Assembly: GCA_938040655.1 (NCBI GenBank)
Contig: CALHZK010000013.1
Location: 1-16,768 of the forward strand
DNA: 16,768 bases
Direction: 5' to 3'
From: an uncultured Candidatus Saccharibacteria bacterium
GTDB taxonomy: Bacteria > Patescibacteriota > Saccharimonadia > Saccharimonadales > Saccharimonadaceae
A program made the translations under genes and the position numbers. The notes below the pieces were generated by a model. It did no database searches. It was not told where the DNA came from and was given only the letters and a program-made list of their open reading frames with translations. Positions 13,706 through 16,768 of this stretch are shown here, piece after piece; within the stretch, counting starts at the first letter, position 1; every line of letters starts with the position of its first letter.

Positions 13706-14400
13706 GGATACCTCACGACGTACTCCACGGCCAAAAAGACTGCCATGATGAGCAGGCTACTACCACTGAAGAATTGCATGAAATGTTTGTGCCGCTGCCG
13801 CCATTGCTGCACCTGAGCGATGGTGTGGCCGCTGCCGACCACTACGATAATGAGCCCGAGCGACGATACCGCCAGGCAGCTGTAGCTGATGATCGCACCA
13901 GCTTGCCAAAGGTGCGCTGGCAGGGCAGCGATGAGCAAACTCGCTGCCAAAAAGGGGCCAATCAAAAAGGGCAGCTCCGCGATGACGCTCGATACGCCAA
14001 GGCTAAATGCCTCGAATCGACTGCTGGTCTTGGCGGAGCGCTTGCTCAGATAGGCGATGAAGCTGCGCGGTAGCCACAGCTCGGTGCCGTGGCCGCGGCG
14101 GTAGTAGAGCAGCCAACTGGCGACACCCAGGCTGGCGAGCACACCACAGCTGATTGCCATGATCAGTCGCCAGGTGATGAGCTGATGTTGCACGATAATT
14201 GATATGTAATACACCAGACCAGTTGTCAAGAGAATGGTCATCAGCAGGGCGCCGAGCACAAAACTACACAGTAAGCCCATCACTCGCCGGTAGGCCAGCC
14301 GCCGCCCCAGTGAATGGCCGCCCAGCAGCGTCAGCACGCTGACGCTCAGCTGAAAACTGGCGTGAATAAGCCCGATGAAGCAGAGAATTGCCACCCGCAT
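13702..14400 (-). CDS. Multi-pass membrane protein, function unknown
   Basis: The protein of 232 residues has about six or seven hydrophobic helices (near residues 5-25, 42-65, 80-103, 135-165, 170-195, 210-228) joined by short basic loops (GRRLAYRRV, YYRRGH, QQWRQRHKH). I do not recognise a family; the layout resembles small LysE/DsbD-like transporter cores, but no motif confirms it. The frame can start at a GTG at 14415, but AAGGTGG lies about 10 nt before the ATG at 14400, so I chose that. It is the first gene of a minus-strand operon with the ATP-cone and flavoprotein genes. If the membrane protein resembles a DsbD-type thiol carrier, the flavoprotein neighbour would fit, but that protein lacks its cysteines. 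Confidence 0.78.
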   Translation of the reverse strand: MRVAILCFIGLIHASFQLSVSVLTLLGGHSLGRRLAYRRVMGLLCSFVLGALLMTILLTTGLVYYISIIVQHQLITWRLIMAISCGVLASLGVASWLLYYRRGHGTELWLPRSFIAYLSKRSAKTSSRFEAFSLGVSSVIAELPFLIGPFLAASLLIAALPAHLWQAGAIISYSCLAVSSLGLIIVVVGSGHTIAQVQQWRQRHKHFMQFFSGSSLLIMAVFLAVEYVVRYP

Positions 14401-14439
14401 GTGTGTTGTACCCACCTTGTAATTATTGTCGTACGATCT

Positions 14440-14445
14440 ATTATA
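14440..14445 (-). promoter_or_regulatory. Promoter -10 of the membrane protein operon
   Basis: A perfect TATAAT on the minus strand is preceded by ACGCTTATGC, giving an extended TGC element. Only a weak TTCTCT sits 17 nt upstream. The leader of about 35 nt contains the AAGGTGG ribosome-binding site. The ten bases before the -10 match, with one change, those before the divergent plus-strand -10 at 14531. Confidence 0.65.
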
Positions 14446-14507
14446 GCATAAGCGTAATCATAAGAGAAAAACTACCAACTAAATGAGGCAAAAATACCAC
14501 GCATCTC

Positions 14508-14536
14508 TTGTATTTTTATAACGTTTATGCTAATAT
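14508..14536 (+). promoter_or_regulatory. Promoter of the 66-aa gene
   Basis: TTGTAT (14508-14513) and TAATAT (14531-14536) are 17 nt apart, with ACGTTTATGC as the end of the spacer. The predicted leader carries GGGTCACC twice (14543-14550 and 14573-14580), the second overlapping the ribosome-binding region. Confidence 0.65.
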
Positions 14537-14583
14537 CTAAGCGGGTCACCAACAAACATAAACACATATAAAGGGTCACCATT

Positions 14584-14784
14584 ATGAACAATGCTGAGCA
14601 GGAGCTGGCGCGGCTGTTGGCGGCGAGTCAGCAGCAGGAGCTTCGGACCTGGGAGCGGCCACGCAGTAGCCAGGAGCTTGGTGCATGGGTCACCGAGCGG
14701 CTGGCAGAGGTAGGGCTGTCGGCTGGTATAGCGCCGGTCGATCTGCTGCAACTGCAGGTAGAAGAGCTCGCGCTCGCCGCCTGA
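14584..14784 (+). CDS. Small acidic helical protein (66 aa), function unknown
   Basis: The predicted protein is almost wholly alpha-helical and acidic, with Glu/Gln/Leu/Ala-rich stretches (AEQELARLLAASQQQEL, SQELGAWVTERLAEVGL, DLLQLQVEELALAA). There is no membrane segment or signal peptide. A good promoter and a leader of about 40 nt precede it, and a hairpin terminator lies 28 nt after the stop, so it looks like a complete transcription unit. I recognise no family. A leader-repeat (GGGTCACC) at the ribosome-binding site hints at translational or transcriptional control. Confidence 0.6.
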   Translation: MNNAEQELARLLAASQQQELRTWERPRSSQELGAWVTERLAEVGLSAGIAPVDLLQLQVEELALAA

Positions 14785-14811
14785 GCTACCGTGCTGGCTT
14801 GCCTGCACGAA

Positions 14812-14841
14812 AATACCCCTCTGGTATACCAGAGGGGTATT
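14812..14841. terminator. Bidirectional hairpin terminator
   Basis: A perfect 13-bp inverted repeat (14812-14824 / 14829-14841) surrounds a TATA loop. On the minus strand it is followed by ATTTTCG and would end the tRNA transcript. On the plus strand it follows the 66-aa gene but has only a short T run, so it is weaker there. Confidence 0.75.
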
Positions 14842-14854
14842 GCTATATCGTACA

Positions 14855-14931
14855 TGGTAGCACCGGGTGGACCCGAACCACCGACCTCAGGCTTATGAGT
14901 CCTGCGCTCTAACCAGCTGAGCTACGGTGCC
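14855..14931 (-). tRNA. tRNA with CAU anticodon (elongator Met or Ile2)
   Basis: The minus strand forms a cloverleaf: acceptor GGCACCG / CGGTGCT (G1-U72 wobble), D stem GCTC/GAGC with loop AGCTGGTTA, anticodon loop CTCATAA (CAU), T stem GGTGG/CCACC with loop TTCGGGT, A73 and encoded CCA. The anticodon stem CAGGA/GCCTG closes with an A31-G39 mismatch. A GGC..GCT acceptor end with G1-U72 is also seen in Bacillus elongator tRNA-Met, which slightly favours Met. Its own promoter is just upstream. Confidence 0.88.
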
Positions 14932-14942
14932 ACACTGAGCAG

Positions 14943-14971
14943 ATTATAGCAGACGAGAGGTGAAATGCCAA
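14943..14971 (-). promoter_or_regulatory. Promoter of the 14855 tRNA
   Basis: On the minus strand TTGGCA (plus 14966-14971) and a perfect TATAAT (plus 14943-14948) preceded by TGC are 17 nt apart, and the -10 ends 11 nt before the mature tRNA 5' end. Confidence 0.8.
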
Positions 14972-15022
14972 TTAGTTGTATATATTAGGAAATAAGCTAT
15001 AGCATTTTATAAAAAGATAGGG

Positions 15023-15028
15023 TACAAT
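15023..15028 (+). promoter_or_regulatory. Probable -10 of the hairpin-tiled surface protein gene
   Basis: TACAAT preceded by a run of G lies in an otherwise AT-rich stretch (14970-15030). No good -35 stands at 17 nt, although TTGTAT (14976-14981) with TAGCAT is an alternative pair. A start 6-8 nt after TACAAT would put the mRNA 5' end at about 15035, which is exactly where the first hairpin of the chain begins. Confidence 0.4.
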
Positions 15029-15034
15029 CGTATC

Positions 15035-15152
15035 CGCTTGTGCTTACACTCCAAAAGAGTGTGAGCATGAGCGTGCCTTAACAAGTTGTCAACGAGCCCC
15101 CTCCCCTTGCCGGTGGGTGAGGGGAGGGGGCTCCTAGCCTGAAAGGGGCTAG
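15035..15152 (+). repeat. Hairpins 1-3 of the chain, in the 5' untranslated leader
   Basis: Three hairpins fill the leader. Hairpin 1 pairs 15035-15051 with 15057-15073 (core 11 bp with one G.U, then further G.U pairs; loop CAAAA). Hairpin 2 pairs 15094-15106 with 15121-15133, 13 bp without a mismatch and very GC-rich, extendable inward. Hairpin 3 pairs 15134-15139 with 15147-15152. It lies directly before the ATG at 15154 and holds the AGGGG ribosome-binding site (15144-15148) partly in its 3' arm, so translation initiation should depend on opening it. The unpaired gap 15074-15093 is the longest in the chain. Confidence 0.85.
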
Positions 15153-15153
15153 A

Positions 15154-16768
15154 ATGATACACCTCAAAAGAAGGAGGAACGCCGCCGCAGCGCTGGCGGC
15201 GTTCCTCCTTGCCGCAGTGCTGGCGGTTCTGCCAGCACTGACGGCTCGAGCTGTCACTGGGGCGGGCCAGCGGCCCGCCCCAGTGACCTGCACCCAGGAT
15301 GTGGCGGTAGGCCACGTCCTGGGTACCCAGCATGGCTCCCTTGCCTACGGGAGTCATGTTGAGTTTCTTCTCTCTGGCTGCCAGGGGCAGCCAGAGAAGT
15401 CATTCGAGGTCACAATGACCTCGAATGATTCCTCCTTCACGCTTGTGGAGGGGGAGTTCACTCTCAAAGCCGGCGATGGTTCCATCGCTGGATTTGGAGA
15501 GGTGCACCGCGACGGTCGGGTCGCGGTGCACTTTAACCGCCCAGTCGAGGCCTGGCAGGCCTCGGTCTGGGCGGAGTTCCCTCAGCAGTCGCCTCCGACT
15601 GCTGAGGGGCAGATCACCGCGAGTTTTCGCGGTGATCTGAATAAGGACATCCTTGCAGGGCGGGTTAGCCCGCCCTGCAAGGATGAGGCCTGCCGTAAGG
15701 CAGGCCTCCCGGAAGGAGACTTGCAGAAAGTCTCCTTCTGGGACACGACCCGGGGGCGGGTCGTGTCCACCACTTCCTTCGTCGCTCGGGCGAGCGACGA
15801 AGGGAAAACCCTGACCATCCGCGATAACGCCGCGGATGGTCTTGGTTTCTCCTGCCCCGATACCGAGTGGGACTCAGTATCGGGGCGGCCTACTGACCAG
15901 TGGCTTCGGCCACTGGGCGGTGGGCCGGTTGCGGATCCGGAGCACGTTGAGTGCTCCGGATCCGTTGCAACAGTACGCTGGACCTCGGTGCAAGCCGGGG
16001 TCCAGTACGAGCTGATGGTGGTTTCTCAACCACCGTCAGCTGATGGAGCCCGGGACAAGGAGACCGGGCTCCAACAGTGGACCAACACTGCGGTCGTTGA
16101 GACCGCGACTGGTCTACTTAAGAAGGAGGCCACGGCCTTCTTCTTCGAAAATTCCGGGAAACTGGTCGATCCGGCGTCTTCACCGACACCGAACCCCTCG
16201 CCCAGCGATCCGGCGCCCAGCCCTACGGATCCGGCACCGAGCCCCACCGATCCGGCGCCCAGCCCCACGGACCCGGCGCCGAGCCCCACGGACCCGGCAC
16301 CTTCGCCGAAGCCCACCGACCCGGCTCCCTCGCCGAAGCCCACCGACCCGGCTCCCTCACCGGAGCCGACGCCGAACCCCTCGCCCAGCAACCCGACGCC
16401 CAAGCCTCCGGCAGACAACAGCCAGAAGCCGATCGCGGATCCCTGCCTGGCTGATGACGCCTGCAACCTCTACTTCGCCGACCAGTTCCCGGCTTCCATC
16501 GCGAAGCTCGGCATGAAGATCCCTGCAGGCGGCGAGGTCATCGCGGGTGACTGGGACGGCGACGGCGTTTCGACCGTCGCAATCCGCAATGGCGAGAACT
16601 ACACCTTCTACGATTCCAACCGGTCTGACGCGAAGACCACCGCTGCGACCTTCCCCGGGACGGGATCGGGCCAGGTGCTCGTGGCTGACTTCAACGGCGA
16701 CAAGAAGGACGATATCGCCGTCAAGAACGGCAACGTCTTCTCGATCAAGTACAACGCCACCGCCTCGG
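15154..16768 (+). CDS. Secreted surface protein: Ig-like adhesin head, Pro-rich stalk, FG-GAP repeats (3' end outside window)
   Basis: The frame is open from the ATG at 15154 to the window edge, 538 codons. Residues 1-33 are a Sec signal peptide (MIHLKRRRN, a long Ala/Leu core, cleavage after TARA). Residues 34-330 look like two Ig-like adhesin modules: SFEVTMTS..FTLKAGDGS..VAVHFNRPVEAW..GQITASF, and later VRWTSVQAGVQYELMVVS..WTNTAVVETATG..ATAFFF. These resemble DEv-IgG / MSCRAMM-type or DUF11-like folds, a match by pattern only. Residues 352-406 are a DPAPSPT-type proline-rich stalk. From about 415 come cysteine pair PCLADDAC and FG-GAP/VCBS-like calcium-binding repeats (GDWDGDG 465-471; ADFNGDKKDD 511-520). 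No sortase motif is visible because the end is missing. The nucleotide sequence of residues 1-330 is a continuous hairpin chain. GC content is clearly higher than upstream, and the FG-GAP part resembles actinobacterial secreted proteins, so transfer from an actinobacterial host is possible. Confidence 0.85.
   Translation, partial: MIHLKRRRNAAAALAAFLLAAVLAVLPALTARAVTGAGQRPAPVTCTQDVAVGHVLGTQHGSLAYGSHVEFLLSGCQGQPEKSFEVTMTSNDSSFTLVEGEFTLKAGDGSIAGFGEVHRDGRVAVHFNRPVEAWQASVWAEFPQQSPPTAEGQITASFRGDLNKDILAGRVSPPCKDEACRKAGLPEGDLQKVSFWDTTRGRVVSTTSFVARASDEGKTLTIRDNAADGLGFSCPDTEWDSVSGRPTDQWLRPLGGGPVADPEHVECSGSVATVRWTSVQAGVQYELMVVSQPPSADGARDKETGLQQWTNTAVVETATGLLKKEATAFFFENSGKLVDPASSPTPNPSPSDPAPSPTDPAPSPTDPAPSPTDPAPSPTDPAPSPKPTDPAPSPKPTDPAPSPEPTPNPSPSNPTPKPPADNSQKPIADPCLADDACNLYFADQFPASIAKLGMKIPAGGEVIAGDWDGDGVSTVAIRNGENYTFYDSNRSDAKTTAATFPGTGSGQVLVADFNGDKKDDIAVKNGNVFSIKYNATAS
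15171..15245 (+). repeat. Hairpins 4-5, in the signal peptide codons
   Basis: Hairpin 4 pairs 15171-15186 with 15195-15210, 16 bp perfect with an 8-nt loop. Its arms are AAGGAGG..GCC and GGC..CCTCCTT, so it contains a Shine-Dalgarno-like 7-mer and its complement. Hairpin 5 pairs 15215-15224 with 15231-15240 (10 bp perfect) and extends with GCCG/CGGC (15211-15214 / 15242-15245) past one bulged A; loop GGTTCT. Confidence 0.92.
15253..15574 (+). repeat. Hairpins 6-14, first part of the adhesin head codons
   Basis: Stems in order: 15253-15268/15272-15287 (16 bp perfect); 15292-15305/15311-15324 (14 bp, one G.U); 15331-15340/15349-15358 (10 bp, one G.U); 15371-15382/15386-15397 (12 bp perfect); 15400-15412/15416-15428 (13 bp perfect, loop CAA); 15429-15440/15445-15456 (12 bp, three G.U); 15461-15479/15482-15501 (about 18 bp with one mismatch, one G.U and one bulge); 15502-15513/15520-15531 (12 bp perfect); 15537-15553/15557-15574 (16 bp with a 1x2 internal loop). 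Loops are mostly 3-8 nt and gaps between neighbours are usually 0-5 nt. Confidence 0.92.
15579..15886 (+). repeat. Hairpins 15-23, middle of the adhesin head codons
   Basis: Stems: 15579-15591/15596-15608 (13 bp perfect); 15610-15622/15627-15639 (13 bp perfect); 15648-15664/15669-15685 (17 bp perfect); 15685-15694/15699-15708 (10 bp perfect, loop GTAA closed by C-G, a GNRA tetraloop); 15709-15722/15728-15741 (14 bp, one G.U); 15741-15751/15758-15768 (11 bp perfect); 15776-15788/15791-15803 (13 bp, innermost pair probably open); 15806-15823/15831-15848 (16 bp with a 2x2 internal loop); 15854-15868/15872-15886 (14 bp with one C.A mismatch). Several neighbours touch or share one base. Confidence 0.92.
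15887..16145 (+). repeat. Hairpins 24-30, end of the adhesin head codons
   Basis: Stems: 15887-15904/15909-15926 (17 bp with one mismatch, two G.U, and a C(UUCG)G tetraloop); 15928-15945/15951-15971 (18 bp with a 3-nt bulge, inner 14 bp perfect); 15973-15989/15994-16008 (15 bp with a 2-nt bulge and two G.U); 16010-16023/16028-16041 (14 bp, one G.U); 16044-16053/16064-16073 (10 bp perfect); 16077-16095/16101-16117 (8+6 bp around an internal loop, one G.U); 16120-16131/16134-16145 (12 bp, one G.U, innermost pair probably open). Beyond 16150 I see no comparable stem. Confidence 0.9.
16207..16371 (+). repeat. Tandem DPAPSPT-type coding repeat (proline-rich stalk)
   Basis: Four 21-nt units encoding DPAPSPT (16207-16290) are followed by three 27-nt units encoding DPAPSP(K/E)PT (16291-16371). 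Copies differ mainly at third codon positions. Such Pro/Asp/Ser/Thr repeats act as extended stalks in cell-surface proteins and often vary in copy number. The hairpin chain ends about 60 nt before this repeat. Confidence 0.9.

Noticed and set aside
13774..14073. Plus-strand 99-codon frame inside the membrane protein gene
   Set aside because: Very polar, no ribosome-binding site, and antisense to clear transmembrane codons.
15035..15133. Classical riboswitch or attenuator for the surface protein
   Set aside because: The leader hairpins do not end in a T run and the same structure continues for 1 kb inside the gene, so a leader-only control element does not explain it.
15094..15133. Insertion-sequence ends or a mobile element
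   Set aside because: The repeats are local hairpins with short loops, no transposase is present, and no flanking target duplication is visible.
15007..15818. Long open frames on the minus strand and other plus frames across the hairpin region
   Set aside because: Inverted repeats mirror open frames onto the other strand. Only the frame from 15154 has a signal peptide, domain-like sequence and continuity into the stalk and FG-GAP part.
15035..16145. CRISPR array
   Set aside because: The inverted repeats all differ from one another in sequence and length and there are no equal spacers.
16026..16466. Minus-strand frame with Gly/Ala/Val repeats
   Set aside because: It is the reverse reading of the DPAPSPT tandem repeat and has no promoter or ribosome-binding site.

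Overview
The window looks like a chromosomal contig of a Candidatus Saccharibacteria (TM7 / Patescibacteria) cell. The grounds are very compact gene packing on both strands, small lysine-rich proteins of a type I associate with this group (e.g. the 68-aa protein at 10934-11140), a MutY-like glycosylase without an iron-sulfur cluster, many short unassigned membrane proteins, and promoters whose -10 box sits only 5-9 nt before the start codon. This assignment rests on recognition, not on a database search.

Layout. 1-2470: 3' part of aspS, then two minus-strand genes of unknown function. 2476-4780: plus-strand MutY-like glycosylase, a membrane protein / YtxH pair, and two exported or membrane-anchored proteins. 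4798-7700: mscS-type channel, a trmB-like tRNA methyltransferase divergent from it, and an HD-CYTH fusion enzyme. 7790-8830: Nudix plus MazG, a nucleotide-sanitising pair. 8895-11140: murC divergent from two small genes. 11148-11956: a putative structured non-coding RNA, an initiator tRNA-Met, ftsB and a second CAU tRNA. 11987-14400: minus-strand operon of a membrane protein, a free-standing ATP-cone protein and a flavoprotein disulfide-reductase relative lacking both redox cysteines. 14440-14931: divergent promoters, a 66-aa gene, a bidirectional terminator and a third CAU tRNA.

15023-16768 is the unusual part. A long reading frame starts at 15154 and runs off the window (538 codons visible). 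It encodes a signal peptide, about 300 residues resembling an Ig-like adhesin head, a DPAPSPT-type proline-rich stalk, and the start of an FG-GAP/VCBS-like repeat domain. From just after the likely transcription start through the signal peptide and head, the DNA is an almost gapless chain of about 30 consecutive short-loop hairpins (stems mostly 10-18 bp). By hand count about three quarters of the bases from 15171 to 16145 are paired. The chain stops where the proline-rich stalk begins. The single substitutions in otherwise perfect stems are nearly all G.U pairs in the sense RNA, and one loop is a C(UUCG)G tetraloop, so the structure appears to matter in the mRNA. This is the best candidate for an undescribed system: a surface-protein mRNA whose coding sequence is folded end to end into local hairpins.

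How the genes fit together: most of the window is housekeeping (tRNA charging and modification, repair, nucleotide sanitation, wall synthesis, division), ending in one large exported, probably adhesive, surface protein, which would suit an epibiont that must hold on to a host cell.
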